A stretch of 64,000 bases of DNA from Flavobacterium succinicans LMG 10402 (GTDB lineage Bacteria > Bacteroidota > Bacteroidia > Flavobacteriales > Flavobacteriaceae): positions 124,001-188,000 of the forward strand of contig NZ_JATV01000003.1 in assembly GCF_000611675.1 (NCBI RefSeq), in the 5' to 3' direction. Positions within the stretch are counted from its first letter, which is position 1. Every line of letters starts with the position of its first letter. The notes beneath the pieces were generated by a model. It was not told the origin of the DNA. It searched no databases and saw only the letters and a program-made list of their open reading frames with translations. Positions 8,716-19,304 of the stretch are shown here, one piece after another. The translations under genes and the position numbers were made by a program.

Positions 8716-11001
8716 ATGGAGAATAACAACAAAAGAAAGGAAGCTTTATTATACCACGCAAAGCCAACTCCTGGAAAAATTCAAGTAGTACCCACTAAAA
8801 AATACGCTACTCAAAGAGACTTGTCATTAGCCTATTCGCCTGGTGTAGCTGAACCTTGTTTAGAAATTGCAAAAGATATTAATAACGTTTATAAATATAC
8901 GGCAAAAGGAAACTTAGTAGCTGTAATTACCAATGGAACGGCTGTTTTAGGTCTTGGTGACATTGGCCCCGAAGCTTCAAAACCCGTAATGGAGGGAAAA
9001 GGACTTTTGTTCAAAATATTTTCGGATATTGATGTGTTTGACATTGAAATCGGAACTAAAAATGTTGACGAATTCATCGAGACAGTAAAAAATATAGCTC
9101 CTACTTTCGGAGGAATCAATCTGGAAGATATCAAAGCACCAGAATCTTTTGAAATTGAAAGACGATTGGTGGAAGAATTGAATATTCCGGTCATGCACGA
9201 CGATCAACACGGAACGGCGATTATCTCTTCTGCAGCGTTAATTAATGCCTTAGAATTAGCCGATAAAAAAGCCGAAGAAGTTAAAATGGTGGTTTCTGGT
9301 GCAGGTTCAGCGGCAATAGCTTGTGCAGATTTATATGTGCTTTTAGGCGTTAAACCTGAGAATGTGTATATGTTCAATAGTAAAGGTTTGTTGACTATAG
9401 ACAATCCTACACTTTCTGAAATGCAAAAAAGATATGCTCGCGAAGGAGAAAAAATCAGTCTAGTAGAGGCGATGAAAGGTTGCGATTTGTTCCTTGGACT
9501 GTCTACTAAGGATGTGTTGACACCCGAAATGCTTTTGAGTATGGCGGATAATCCAATAGTATTTGCTATGGCTAATCCCGATCCAGAGATTGAATATAAT
9601 TTAGCTATTGCTACTCGAAAAGATATCATCATGGCTACGGGGCGTTCGGATTATCCAAACCAAGTAAATAATGTTTTGGGATTCCCTTATATCTTTAGAG
9701 GGGCTTTGGATGTTCGTGCGACCAAAATTAATGAAGCCATGAAAATGGCGGCTGTTAGAGCATTGGCTTCTTTGGCTAAAGAATCGGTGCCTGAACAAGT
9801 GAATGTAGCGTATGGAGCAACCAAGTTGACCTTCGGACGCGATTATATCATCCCAAAACCATTTGATCCACGTTTGATTTCGGTTGTGGCGCCTGCAGTA
9901 GCCAAAGCGGCAATGGACTCAGGAGTAGCTCAACATCCTATTTTGGATTGGGAAAAATATAAAGATGAATTATTGGAGCGTTTAGGTAACGATAATAAAT
10001 TGGTTCGAATGATTACTACTAGAGCCAAATCAGATCCTAAATCGATCATCTTTGCCGAAGCCGATCATTTGGACGTGTTAAAAGCTGCTCAGATTGTTCA
10101 TGATGAAGGGATTGGTTTTCCAATTTTGTTAGGAAACAAAGAAATTATTTTAGAATTAAAACAAGAAATAGGTTTTGATGCTAACGTTACCATCATTGAT
10201 CCTAAAGAAAAAGAAGAAGAAGAAAGACGCAATCGATTTGCCACAAGCTATTGGGAAACCCGAAAAAGAAGAGGAATCTCTTTTCTAGATGCCCAAAAAT
10301 TAATGCGTGAGCGTAATTATTTTGCCGCAATGATGGTCAATACCGGTGAGGCCGATGCCTTGGTGACTGGACATACCAGAAGTTATCCCTCAGTGGTAAA
10401 GCCAATGTTGCAATTGGTAGATAAAGCTCCAGGAGCGTCAATTGTAGCGACCACAAATATCATGATGACCAAAAGAGGTCCCATGTTTTTCTCTGATACA
10501 TCAATTAATATTAATCCATCAGCTGATGATTTAGCAAAAATTGCTTTAATGACAGCTAAAACAGCTAAAATGTTTGGTGTTACCCCGGTAATTGCCATGG
10601 TTTCTTATTCTAATTTTGGTTCATCTCCTAATCCAAATGCAGAGAAAGTTCGACAAGCCGTTAGTTATTTGCACGAAAACCATCCTGACCTTTGTATTGA
10701 TGGCGAAATTCAAGCCGATTTTGCATTGAATCCAGAAATGCTAAAAGCTAAATTTCCGTTTTCTAAACTAGCCGACAAGAAAGTAAATACCTTGATTTTC
10801 CCTAATTTGGAATCGGCCAATATTACTAGTAAGTTATTAAAAGAACTCGATAAAGTGGAATCTATAGGGCCAATTATGCTAGGAATGGGTAAGCCGGTAC
10901 ACGTTTTTCAACTAGGAGCAAGTGTTGAAGAAATGGTAAATATGGCTACCATTGCCATTATCGATGCTCAAGAAAAAGCAAAGAAAAAAGGGGGTAACTA
11001 A
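8716..11001 (+). CDS. maeB: NADP-dependent malic enzyme with phosphotransacetylase-like domain
   Basis: This enzyme decarboxylates malate oxidatively to pyruvate, producing NADPH. The 761-residue product has the two-part MaeB layout: a malic enzyme domain (about 1-430) with the motifs LAYSPGVAEPCL, MHDDQHGTAI and the dinucleotide-binding segment VVSGAGSAAIACADL, then a phosphate acetyltransferase-like domain (about 435-761). In known MaeB proteins the second domain is regulatory (acetyl-CoA sensing) rather than catalytic. Start and length are as expected. It is preceded by a TAnnTTTG box and followed by a hairpin terminator, so it appears to be transcribed alone. Confidence 0.95.
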   Translation: MENNNKRKEALLYHAKPTPGKIQVVPTKKYATQRDLSLAYSPGVAEPCLEIAKDINNVYKYTAKGNLVAVITNGTAVLGLGDIGPEASKPVMEGKGLLFKIFSDIDVFDIEIGTKNVDEFIETVKNIAPTFGGINLEDIKAPESFEIERRLVEELNIPVMHDDQHGTAIISSAALINALELADKKAEEVKMVVSGAGSAAIACADLYVLLGVKPENVYMFNSKGLLTIDNPTLSEMQKRYAREGEKISLVEAMKGCDLFLGLSTKDVLTPEMLLSMADNPIVFAMANPDPEIEYNLAIATRKDIIMATGRSDYPNQVNNVLGFPYIFRGALDVRATKINEAMKMAAVRALASLAKESVPEQVNVAYGATKLTFGRDYIIPKPFDPRLISVVAPAVAKAAMDSGVAQHPILDWEKYKDELLERLGNDNKLVRMITTRAKSDPKSIIFAEADHLDVLKAAQIVHDEGIGFPILLGNKEIILELKQEIGFDANVTIIDPKEKEEEERRNRFATSYWETRKRRGISFLDAQKLMRERNYFAAMMVNTGEADALVTGHTRSYPSVVKPMLQLVDKAPGASIVATTNIMMTKRGPMFFSDTSININPSADDLAKIALMTAKTAKMFGVTPVIAMVSYSNFGSSPNPNAEKVRQAVSYLHENHPDLCIDGEIQADFALNPEMLKAKFPFSKLADKKVNTLIFPNLESANITSKLLKELDKVESIGPIMLGMGKPVHVFQLGASVEEMVNMATIAIIDAQEKAKKKGGN

Positions 11002-11018
11002 ATTACTCCATTTTATTT

Positions 11019-11064
11019 AAAAGTCTAGCGGATGATTTTCAGTCAACTGCTAGACTTTTTTTTG
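11019..11064 (+). terminator. Hairpin terminator after maeB
   Basis: AAAGTCTAGC at 11020-11029 pairs with GCTAGACTTT at 11049-11058, followed by a run of T residues. The loop is about 19 nt. Confidence 0.75.
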
Positions 11065-11065
11065 T

Positions 11066-11073
11066 TATATTTG
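11066..11073 (+). promoter_or_regulatory. Putative -7 element upstream of ruvA
   Basis: TATATTTG matches TAnnTTTG 19 nt before the ruvA ATG and directly after the maeB terminator. I see no clear -33 box. Confidence 0.4.
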
Positions 11074-11091
11074 GTTCTTTAAATAGATTAA

Positions 11092-11673
11092 ATGATTGCA
11101 CATTTACAAGGAAAATTAGTCGAAAAATCACCCACACATGTAGTTATCGATTGTGCTGGTGTAGGTTATCATATTAATATTTCATTACATACTTATTCAT
11201 TGCTTCCTGCTACTGATTTTGTGAAGCTACACACGCATCTTCAAATTAAAGAAGACGCCCATACTTTATACGGTTTTATAGAAAAATCAGAACGAGAAAT
11301 ATTTCGATTATTATTGTCCGTTTCAGGCATAGGTGCTGGTATTGCTAGAACCATGCTTTCTTCATTAGATCCGAGACAAATTACAAATGCCATCGCTGCT
11401 GCAGATGTAGCGACCATTCAATCCATAAAAGGCATTGGCAACAAAACTGCACAACGTGTTATTTTGGATTTGAAAGAAAAAGTAGTAAAATTATACGATT
11501 TAGACGAACTTTCCGTTTCGCAAAGCAATACAAATAAAGATGAAGCGTTATCTGCTCTAGAAGTTTTAGGTTTTGTTCGAAAAACTTGTGAGAAAATTAT
11601 CGAAAAAATTGTCTTAGCAGAACCCGAAGCTACAGTCGAAACTATAATTAAGAAAGCCTTAAAAAGTTTGTAA
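11092..11673 (+). CDS. ruvA: Holliday junction branch migration protein RuvA
   Basis: RuvA binds four-way junctions as a tetramer and recruits the RuvB motor. The 193-residue protein has the three RuvA parts: an OB-fold (1-65, including MIAHLQGKLVEKSPTHVVID), tandem helix-hairpin-helix motifs (LLSVSGIGAGIARTML and IQSIKGIGNKTAQRVI, about 72-130), and a C-terminal RuvB-contact domain (about 145-193). Length is normal. It is followed after 23 nt by sprA on the same strand, a neighbourhood typical of Bacteroidota. Confidence 0.97.
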   Translation: MIAHLQGKLVEKSPTHVVIDCAGVGYHINISLHTYSLLPATDFVKLHTHLQIKEDAHTLYGFIEKSEREIFRLLLSVSGIGAGIARTMLSSLDPRQITNAIAAADVATIQSIKGIGNKTAQRVILDLKEKVVKLYDLDELSVSQSNTNKDEALSALEVLGFVRKTCEKIIEKIVLAEPEATVETIIKKALKSL

Positions 11674-11696
11674 AAAAAACACGAGAGCCCCATTGC

Positions 11697-14600
11697 ATGC
11701 ATAAAATTTGTATTTTTTTATTTGTTGTATGTGCCAGTGTTGTATCGTATGGACAAGTAATTCCTGCCATTCAAGACACGGTCAAAAAAGGATATACAGT
11801 TGGAAAGCTTCAAATTAAAGATCCCAAAAGTATAGTGTCTTCTTATACCTATGACCCAATAACAGATCGGTATATTTATTCCAGCGATTTAGAAGGAATT
11901 ACAATCAATTTCCCTGTTATTTTGACGCCTGCGGAATACGAAAAGTTAGTTTTGCAAGAATCAAGACGTACTTATTTTAAGAAGAAAGCAGACGCTATTG
12001 ATGGTAGAAAGAACGGTGCTGAAGAAGCTAAAAAGGACTTATTGCCTCGCTATTATATAAAATCAAGCTTTTTTGAATCTGTTTTTGGAAGTAATACTAT
12101 TGATGTAAAACCAACAGGTTCTGTAGAAATGGATCTCGGTGTTCGCTACACCAAACAAGATAATCCTTCTTTTTCTCCAAGAAACCGAGCCAATACTTCT
12201 TTTGATTTTGATCAACGTATTAGTATGAGTTTGATGGGGAAAGTAGGAACCCGATTAGGGGTGAACGCTAATTATGATACACAATCTACTTTTGCTTTTC
12301 AAAATTTAATCAAGTTAGAATTTACTCCAACCGAGGATGATATTGTTCAAAAAATAGAAGTGGGTAACGTGAGCTTGCCTTTAAATAGCTCCTTGATTCG
12401 TGGCGCACAAAGTTTATTTGGGGTAAAAGCTCAATTGCAATTTGGTAGAACAACTTTTACTGGTGTTTTTTCAGAACAAAAATCGCAAACTAAAAGCTTG
12501 GTTGCTGAAGGCGGAGGAACTGTTCAGAATTATGAGCTTTTTGCTTTGGATTATGACAATGATAGACACTTTTTCTTGTCGCAATATTTTAGAAATCGAT
12601 ACGATAAAGCACTTGAGGGCTATCCATTCATTGACAGTAGAGTACAGATTACACGTATCGAAGTTTGGGTGACCAACAGACAAAATCGCGTAAATGCTAC
12701 TTCCAATAATTTACGAAATATTATCGCATTACAGGATTTAGGGGAGTCACAGTTATCGGATTTAGCGGATAACGAAGTGGTGGTTTTGAGTCCCTCTACT
12801 GGAATTTTTAACAATCCTGCTAATTCACCTTCAGACAATACCAACAATGATTATGATCCGGGCCAAATTACTGCAGGATCGGGATTATTGAATTCAAATA
12901 TTAGAGAGATTGCCACTTCAAGCTCTGGATTTAATACCACAGTTACGGAAGGTAGAGATTATTCGAAACTTGAAAATGCCCGAAAATTAACCGCTAATGA
13001 GTATACTTATAATTCAAAATTAGGTTTTATTTCGTTGCAACAGCGTTTGAGTAACGATGAGATTTTGGCTGTTGCCTATCAGTACACCATTGGTGATCAA
13101 GTGTATCAGGTTGGGGAATTTGGAAATGATGGAGTCGATGCTACCGAAGTTGTAGGCGGAAATAATAATGCAAATCAGGCAATTATTACCCAAAGTTTGA
13201 TTTTGAAAATGCTTAAAAGCAACCTAACCAATGTCAAGGATCCTATTTGGAATTTGATGATGAAAAACATTTATCAAGTTCCCGGTGGTTATCAATTAAA
13301 GCAAGAAGATTTCCGAGTAAACATTTTGTATGCCGATCCATCTCCGATTAATTATATTACCGAGGTAAACGGAAGTCCATTCCCTTCCAATCCAACACCA
13401 GAAAATAAAGTAGCCGAAACTCCTTTGTTGAAAGTATTTAATTTGGATCGATTGAATTTTAATAACGATCCGCAATCGGGTGGCGATGGTTTTTTTGATT
13501 TTCTTCCGGGAACCACTATCGATACCCAAAATGGTAGAATCATGTTTACCACCAAAGAACCATTTGGGGAACTGATCTTTTCAAAATTAAAAAATCCGAA
13601 TTCGCTTGAAAAATATAATGATGTAGATTCTTATAATGGGAATCAGAAAAAATATGTTTTTAGAAGTATGTACCGCAATACGCAAGCGGGTGCTTTGCAA
13701 GATATTGATAAAAACAAATATTTGATTCGAGGAAAGTTCAAATCCTCTAGTGGAGACGGTATTCCAATTGGAGCACTCAATGTGCCGCAAGGCTCTGTAG
13801 TGGTTACTGCGGCGGGACGACGATTAGTCGAAGGGGTGGATTATAGTGTAAATTATCAATTAGGAAGAGTACAAATTTTGGATCCTTCCTTACAAGCTTC
13901 TAATACTCCAATCGAAGTGTCTTTAGAAAATAATTCGATTTTCGGACAACAAACCCGACGTTTTATGGGATTGAATGTAGAACATAAAATCTCAGAAAAA
14001 TTTGTGTTGGGAGGAACTTTTTTAAAGATGTCCGAAAGACCGTTTACTCAAAAGTCTAGTTATGGACAAGAATCCGTGAACAATACTATTTTTGGATTTA
14101 ATGGAAACTTTGCTGCAGAGGTTCCTTTTTTTACAAGATTAGTCAATAAACTGCCTAACATTGATACCGATGTACCTTCCAATTTGTCCATTCGAGGGGA
14201 AGTAGCTTTTTTAAAACCGGATACGCCAAAAGCAGATCAATTCGAAGGAGAATCTACTGTTTATGTTGATGATTTTGAAGGGTCTCAGTCTACTATAGAT
14301 TTGCGTTCTCCATTTGCTTGGTTTTTATCATCTACTCCAGTTAATGATGCTGAGAGTTTGTACAATTTCAACGAAAGTGCCACCGATTTAAGTTACGGTT
14401 TCAAAAGAGCTAAATTGGCTTGGTACACTATCGATCCTTTGTTTTATACACAAAAACCAGCGGGTATCACCAATAATGATATTTCTTTGAATACTACAAG
14501 GCGTGTTTTTAGTCAAGAGTTGTATCCAAATACCGACATTGCTCAAGGTCAAACTCAAGTGATCAATACCCTAGATTTGAGTTTTTTCCCTCAAGAAAGA

Positions 14601-17600
14601 GGCCCGTATAATAATTCGCCCACTTTTTCGGCCACACCTAAAGATAATTTTGGAGGAATTATGCGTGCCATTAATACCACAAATTTTGAACAAGGTAATG
14701 TAGAGTATATACAGTTTTGGGTTTTGGATCCTTATGTAGGCAAAGGCAATGCTAGCCCGACCAATTCAGGCAAGGTGTATTTTAATTTAGGTGAAATTTC
14801 AGAGGATATCCTCAAAGACGGTAGAAAACAATACGAGAATGGTTTAGGTTCAGATCAAATACTAGTTAACCCAAGACCGATTTGGGGAGATGTACCTGCT
14901 TCGCAATCCTTGATCTATGCTTTTGATGGCAATGCTGAAAACCGAGCCAATCAAGACGTGGGCTTAGATGGAATGAAAAACGCTCAAGAAGCCTCAGTAT
15001 ATACTAATTATGCTTCTGAACCCGATCCTGCTGCTGACGATTATACTTATTTTGCGAATACGACCGGAGGAGTAGTGGATCGTTACAAAAAATATAACGG
15101 AACCGACGGAAACTCTGCAGTTAATATTTCGGATGCGAATAGAGGATCCACTACATTTCCAGATGTAGAAGATATCAATCGTGATAATACAATGAATACC
15201 ATCAATGCTTATTACGAATATAGTATTGATATGCGTCCGGGTATGAGTGTTGGTGAAAACAATATTACTGATATTAGAAATACACAGGTAACTTTGCCCG
15301 ATGGTTCGGCTACTGAAGCGCGATGGATACAATTTAAAATTCCGGTTTCACAGCCTCAAAACACCATTGGTGGGATTTCGGATTTTCGTTCTATCCGATT
15401 CATGAGAATGTTCATGACTAATTTTGAATCCCCTGTAACCCTTCGTTTTGGTGCCTTAGATTTGGTACGAGGCGAATGGAGACGTTATGATAAATCATTC
15501 GAAGTGAATGATCCCAATACCACAGATGATGATACGAAGTTGGATGTTTTAGCAGTAAATATTCAGGAAAACAACGAACGCTGCCCCATCAATTATGTTA
15601 CGCCTCCGGGAGTAACCAGAGAGCAGTTGTTCAATAATAACACTGTGATTAATCAAAATGAACAATCTTTATCGTTGCGTGTGTCGGGAAGTGGGTTAGA
15701 ACCCAATGATGCTCGTGCTGTGTTCAAAAATGTAAGCATTGACATGAGACAATTCAATAAATTGAAAATGTTCTTGCATGCCGAGTCTTTACCCAATGAA
15801 GTAGCTTTGAGAGACAATCAAATGGTAGGATTTATTCGATTCGGAAACGACTTTACTGAGAATTTTTATCAAATAGAGATTCCATTAAAAGTAACCTTGC
15901 CTGTGTCTTTATCAACTTCGGATTGTCCGCCAGTGAGCCCAGAATTAGTTTGGCCAGAAGCGAATGAAATAGATTTGAAATTGGCTTTATTGACTCAGTT
16001 AAAAATTTTAGCGATGTCTATCGATCCAGCTACGCTTCCTGCAGATGGTATTTTTTATAAATTTGAAGACGAACTGGACGGGTCTTTAGCAGGTAAAAAC
16101 AATAAATTGAGAATAGGAATCAAAGGAAATCCAAATTTTGGTTTGGTTAGAACTTTGATGGTGGGGCTAAAAAATGATGATCAAAGGCGTATTCTAGGCG
16201 AAGTGTGGTTTAATGAATTGCGTCTAGCCGATATGGACAACAAAGGAGGAATGGCAGCTTTGTTAAACATTGACACTAATATGGCCGACTTTGCAACGCT
16301 ATCGCTCACGGGTAGAAAAACAACCATTGGTTTTGGTGCTTTAGAGCAAGGGCCTAATGAGCGTAGTCGAGAGGATATACAACAATATGGTATAGTGACA
16401 AATTTGAATTTGGGACAATTATTACCTAAAAAATGGGGGATCAATTTGCCTTTTAATTACGGTATTGGCGAGGAAGTAATTACCCCAGAGTACGATCCTT
16501 TCAATCAGGATATTAGGTTAAAAGAATTATTGAAATTTACTACTGACAAAGAGGCTAGAGAAAATATAGAAAGTCGCGCTGTGGATTATACTAAACGTAC
16601 CAGTATTAATTTTATTGGCGTTAGAAAAGAGAGAAGTCCAGAACAAAAACAAAGAGTCTATGATCCGGAGAACTTTACCTTCTCTCAGTCTTACAATGAA
16701 GTAGAACGTCATGATTATGAAATTGAAAGCTATACGGACCAATTGAGTAATACCACGGTAAACTATGCTTTTAATTTTCAGCCTAAACCAGTAGAGCCAT
16801 TTAAGAAAAAAACTTTTGTAAAAAAGAGTGAGTATTGGAAATGGTTACAAGACTTTAATTTTAATTATTTACCTACTAATATTACATTTAACTCTAGCGT
16901 TATTCGTCAGTACAACCGTCAACAATTTAGACAAGTAGATGTAGTGGGGATTGGGTTAGATCCTTTATATCGTCGAAATTTCGCTTTCAATTATCAGTAT
17001 GGGTTCAATTATAATTTGACAAAATCATTGCGATTAAATTATACTGCTTCTTCAAATAATATTGTTAAAAGTTATTTGAATGAAGATAATACGCCAATTG
17101 ATACCTTTACCATTTGGGATAGTTATTTTGATATCGGAGATCCGAACCAGCATACACAGCAACTGATTGTTAACTATGAAATTCCTTTAAATAAAATCCC
17201 GGTCTTTAGCTTTGTGAAGGCTAGTTTTACTTACCAAGGCGATTATAGTTGGCAGCGCGCATCGAATGCTTTGTCCGATATTTCTATCGGTGGGGTTGAT
17301 TATAATTTAGGGAATACGATCCAAAATGCGAGTTCCAAAATATTGAATACTTCTTTCGCAATGGAAACCTTGTACAAATATCTAGGGCTTACTAAAAAAG
17401 GAGCGTCGTCAGCCAAACCCAAAGCCCTGGCACCAAAACCTGGAGAAAAAGTAGTGAATACTGCCATAAAACCAATACAGCAAAGAAGCCCTTTTATGGA
17501 TGGATTAGTGGGTGTTTTGACTAGTGTAAAAAACATTCAAGTCAATTATACGCACAATAGTGGTACGGTGTTGCCTGGTTTTACACAAGGTTTAGGCTTT

Positions 17601-18842
17601 TTAGGTTCTACTAAGCCTTCCATAGGATTTATTTTTGGAAGTCAAGATGATATCAGATATGAATCGGCCAAAAGGGGTTGGTTGACCAATTATCAAGACT
17701 TTAATCAAAATTATACCCAAGTAACCAATAAAATATTAAAGGCTACTGCTAATGTTGATTTGTTTCCTGATTTTAAAATAGACTTAACTGCTGACCGCTC
17801 TTATTCTGAAAATTCATCCGAGCAATACAATGTAATTGATGGCAATTATCGATCATTGTCGCCTTATAGCTACGGAATGTTTTCGATCTCTACCGTTTTA
17901 ATAAAAACAGCTTTTTCTAAAAGTGATGTCAATGGTTCGGATGCTTTCGACGATTTTAGAAGTAACAGATTAATTATTGCGAATCGATTGGCTTCGCAAC
18001 GTGGTATTGATCTCTCCAATCCTGCCAATATTGATGCCGATGGATTTCCAAAAGGGTACGGCAAAAACAATCAAGCGGTATTGTTACCTTCGTTTTTGGC
18101 GGCGTATACAGGTGGGAATGCCAATGACGTTTCTACAGGTATATTTAGAAGTTTTCCAATCCCGAACTGGTCTATTAAGTACAGCGGTTTTATGAGGTAC
18201 AATTTTTTTAAAAATCGATTCAAAAGAGTTTCACTCTTACATCACTATCGCTCATCCTATACGATCAATGATTATCGTTCTAATTTTGAGTATACCAAAA
18301 AACCAAATGGAACAGATGTTGGAGGAAATTATTTTAACCCAATTGTATTGTCTAACATCAACTTGGTTGAACAATTTAGTCCGCTTATTCGTTTAGATTT
18401 TGAATTGAAAAACTCCTTTAAGGTATTAACTGAAATCAAAAAAGATCGTGCTTTGTCCATGAGTTTTGATAATAATTTATTGACCGAAGTCAAAGGAATC
18501 GAATACATTGTTGGATTAGGTTATCGATTTAAAGATGTTATTTTTTCTTCGCGCTTGGCCGATAGCCCCACTGGAATCATCAAAAGTGATATTAATTTGA
18601 AAGCGGATGTGTCGTATCGTAACAATCAAACCCTAGTTCGTTACTTGGATTATGATAATAATAAATTGGCGGCGGGACAAAATATTTGGCAATTGCGTGT
18701 GGCTGCAGATTATTCGTTTAGTAAAAATTTGACGGCTATTTTCTATTATGACCATTCGTTCTCGAAAGCGGTAATTTCAACTACTTTTCCGTTAACTAAT
18801 ATACGTTCAGGGTTTACCTTGCGTTATAATTTTGGTAATTAA
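11697..18842 (+). CDS. sprA: SprA, type IX secretion system outer-membrane translocon / gliding motility protein
   Basis: SprA (Sov in Porphyromonas) is the giant outer-membrane beta-barrel through which type IX secretion substrates leave the cell; it is needed for gliding surface adhesins in Flavobacterium. The product here is 2381 residues, close to the roughly 2400 of characterised SprA. A signal peptide is visible at the N-terminus (MHKICIFLFVVCASVVSYGQ). The rest is dominated by alternating polar/hydrophobic beta-strand sequence, with the conserved segments YVDDFEGSQS and GDVPASQSLIYAFDG and a C-terminal strand ending RSGFTLRYNFGN. Neighbours ruvA, gcvH and remB match the Flavobacterium arrangement. 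No frameshift is seen over 7.1 kb. Confidence 0.96.
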   Translation: MHKICIFLFVVCASVVSYGQVIPAIQDTVKKGYTVGKLQIKDPKSIVSSYTYDPITDRYIYSSDLEGITINFPVILTPAEYEKLVLQESRRTYFKKKADAIDGRKNGAEEAKKDLLPRYYIKSSFFESVFGSNTIDVKPTGSVEMDLGVRYTKQDNPSFSPRNRANTSFDFDQRISMSLMGKVGTRLGVNANYDTQSTFAFQNLIKLEFTPTEDDIVQKIEVGNVSLPLNSSLIRGAQSLFGVKAQLQFGRTTFTGVFSEQKSQTKSLVAEGGGTVQNYELFALDYDNDRHFFLSQYFRNRYDKALEGYPFIDSRVQITRIEVWVTNRQNRVNATSNNLRNIIALQDLGESQLSDLADNEVVVLSPSTGIFNNPANSPSDNTNNDYDPGQITAGSGLLNSNIREIATSSSGFNTTVTEGRDYSKLENARKLTANEYTYNSKLGFISLQQRLSNDEILAVAYQYTIGDQVYQVGEFGNDGVDATEVVGGNNNANQAIITQSLILKMLKSNLTNVKDPIWNLMMKNIYQVPGGYQLKQEDFRVNILYADPSPINYITEVNGSPFPSNPTPENKVAETPLLKVFNLDRLNFNNDPQSGGDGFFDFLPGTTIDTQNGRIMFTTKEPFGELIFSKLKNPNSLEKYNDVDSYNGNQKKYVFRSMYRNTQAGALQDIDKNKYLIRGKFKSSSGDGIPIGALNVPQGSVVVTAAGRRLVEGVDYSVNYQLGRVQILDPSLQASNTPIEVSLENNSIFGQQTRRFMGLNVEHKISEKFVLGGTFLKMSERPFTQKSSYGQESVNNTIFGFNGNFAAEVPFFTRLVNKLPNIDTDVPSNLSIRGEVAFLKPDTPKADQFEGESTVYVDDFEGSQSTIDLRSPFAWFLSSTPVNDAESLYNFNESATDLSYGFKRAKLAWYTIDPLFYTQKPAGITNNDISLNTTRRVFSQELYPNTDIAQGQTQVINTLDLSFFPQERGPYNNSPTFSATPKDNFGGIMRAINTTNFEQGNVEYIQFWVLDPYVGKGNASPTNSGKVYFNLGEISEDILKDGRKQYENGLGSDQILVNPRPIWGDVPASQSLIYAFDGNAENRANQDVGLDGMKNAQEASVYTNYASEPDPAADDYTYFANTTGGVVDRYKKYNGTDGNSAVNISDANRGSTTFPDVEDINRDNTMNTINAYYEYSIDMRPGMSVGENNITDIRNTQVTLPDGSATEARWIQFKIPVSQPQNTIGGISDFRSIRFMRMFMTNFESPVTLRFGALDLVRGEWRRYDKSFEVNDPNTTDDDTKLDVLAVNIQENNERCPINYVTPPGVTREQLFNNNTVINQNEQSLSLRVSGSGLEPNDARAVFKNVSIDMRQFNKLKMFLHAESLPNEVALRDNQMVGFIRFGNDFTENFYQIEIPLKVTLPVSLSTSDCPPVSPELVWPEANEIDLKLALLTQLKILAMSIDPATLPADGIFYKFEDELDGSLAGKNNKLRIGIKGNPNFGLVRTLMVGLKNDDQRRILGEVWFNELRLADMDNKGGMAALLNIDTNMADFATLSLTGRKTTIGFGALEQGPNERSREDIQQYGIVTNLNLGQLLPKKWGINLPFNYGIGEEVITPEYDPFNQDIRLKELLKFTTDKEARENIESRAVDYTKRTSINFIGVRKERSPEQKQRVYDPENFTFSQSYNEVERHDYEIESYTDQLSNTTVNYAFNFQPKPVEPFKKKTFVKKSEYWKWLQDFNFNYLPTNITFNSSVIRQYNRQQFRQVDVVGIGLDPLYRRNFAFNYQYGFNYNLTKSLRLNYTASSNNIVKSYLNEDNTPIDTFTIWDSYFDIGDPNQHTQQLIVNYEIPLNKIPVFSFVKASFTYQGDYSWQRASNALSDISIGGVDYNLGNTIQNASSKILNTSFAMETLYKYLGLTKKGASSAKPKALAPKPGEKVVNTAIKPIQQRSPFMDGLVGVLTSVKNIQVNYTHNSGTVLPGFTQGLGFLGSTKPSIGFIFGSQDDIRYESAKRGWLTNYQDFNQNYTQVTNKILKATANVDLFPDFKIDLTADRSYSENSSEQYNVIDGNYRSLSPYSYGMFSISTVLIKTAFSKSDVNGSDAFDDFRSNRLIIANRLASQRGIDLSNPANIDADGFPKGYGKNNQAVLLPSFLAAYTGGNANDVSTGIFRSFPIPNWSIKYSGFMRYNFFKNRFKRVSLLHHYRSSYTINDYRSNFEYTKKPNGTDVGGNYFNPIVLSNINLVEQFSPLIRLDFELKNSFKVLTEIKKDRALSMSFDNNLLTEVKGIEYIVGLGYRFKDVIFSSRLADSPTGIIKSDINLKADVSYRNNQTLVRYLDYDNNKLAAGQNIWQLRVAADYSFSKNLTAIFYYDHSFSKAVISTTFPLTNIRSGFTLRYNFGN

Positions 18843-18855
18843 TTTGTACTTATTC

Positions 18856-18889
18856 TTTGTAAAAAATTAATACAAGATAGTTACCTTTG
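18856..18889 (+). promoter_or_regulatory. Promoter of gcvH (TTTG-N22-TAccTTTG)
   Basis: TTTG at 18856-18859 and TACCTTTG at 18882-18889 are separated by 22 nt, matching the Bacteroidota sigma-A promoter pattern, 34 nt before the gcvH ATG. It separates gcvH transcription from sprA. Confidence 0.65.
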
Positions 18890-18923
18890 CTTCTTATTGT
18901 AAATAACACAACATTTATATATT

Positions 18924-19304
18924 ATGAGCGTACCATCAAATTTAAAGTACACAAAAGATCACGAATGGGTTAGTATCGAAGGCGATATTGCAACCGTAGG
19001 AATTACTCATTTTGCACAAAAAGAGTTAGGAGATATTGTCTATGTAGAAGTAGAGACTTTAGACCAAACATTAGATAAAGACGAAGTTTTCGGAACGGTA
19101 GAAGCTGTTAAAACGGTTTCTGATTTATTTTTACCACTTAGCGGAGAGATTATCGCCTTTAATGATGATTTAGAAGCAGCTCCTGAAACGGTGAATGCTG
19201 ATCCTTACGGAGCGGGATGGATGGTGAAAGTAAAAATTGCTAATCCAAGCGAAATAGAAGAGTTGTTATCTGATGCAGCTTACAAAGAATTAATTGGTGC
19301 ATAA
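18924..19304 (+). CDS. gcvH: Glycine cleavage system H protein
   Basis: GcvH is the lipoyl carrier of the glycine cleavage system, shuttling the methylamine group between the P, T and L proteins. The 126-residue protein is of normal length; the lipoylated residue is Lys63 in the motif [11 protein letters not shown], and the C-terminal [12 protein letters not shown] is conserved. The other gcv genes are not in this window. It has its own promoter after sprA, and its last 11 nt overlap the downstream VanZ-like gene, suggesting coupled translation. Confidence 0.96.
   Translation: MSVPSNLKYTKDHEWVSIEGDIATVGITHFAQKELGDIVYVEVETLDQTLDKDEVFGTVEAVKTVSDLFLPLSGEIIAFNDDLEAAPETVNADPYGAGWMVKVKIANPSEIEELLSDAAYKELIGA

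Noticed and set aside
9204-9632. Open 142-codon frame on the minus strand inside maeB
   Set aside because: It lies fully within a well-conserved malic enzyme frame, its translation has no recognisable domain, and open antisense frames are expected in low-GC genes with this codon bias.
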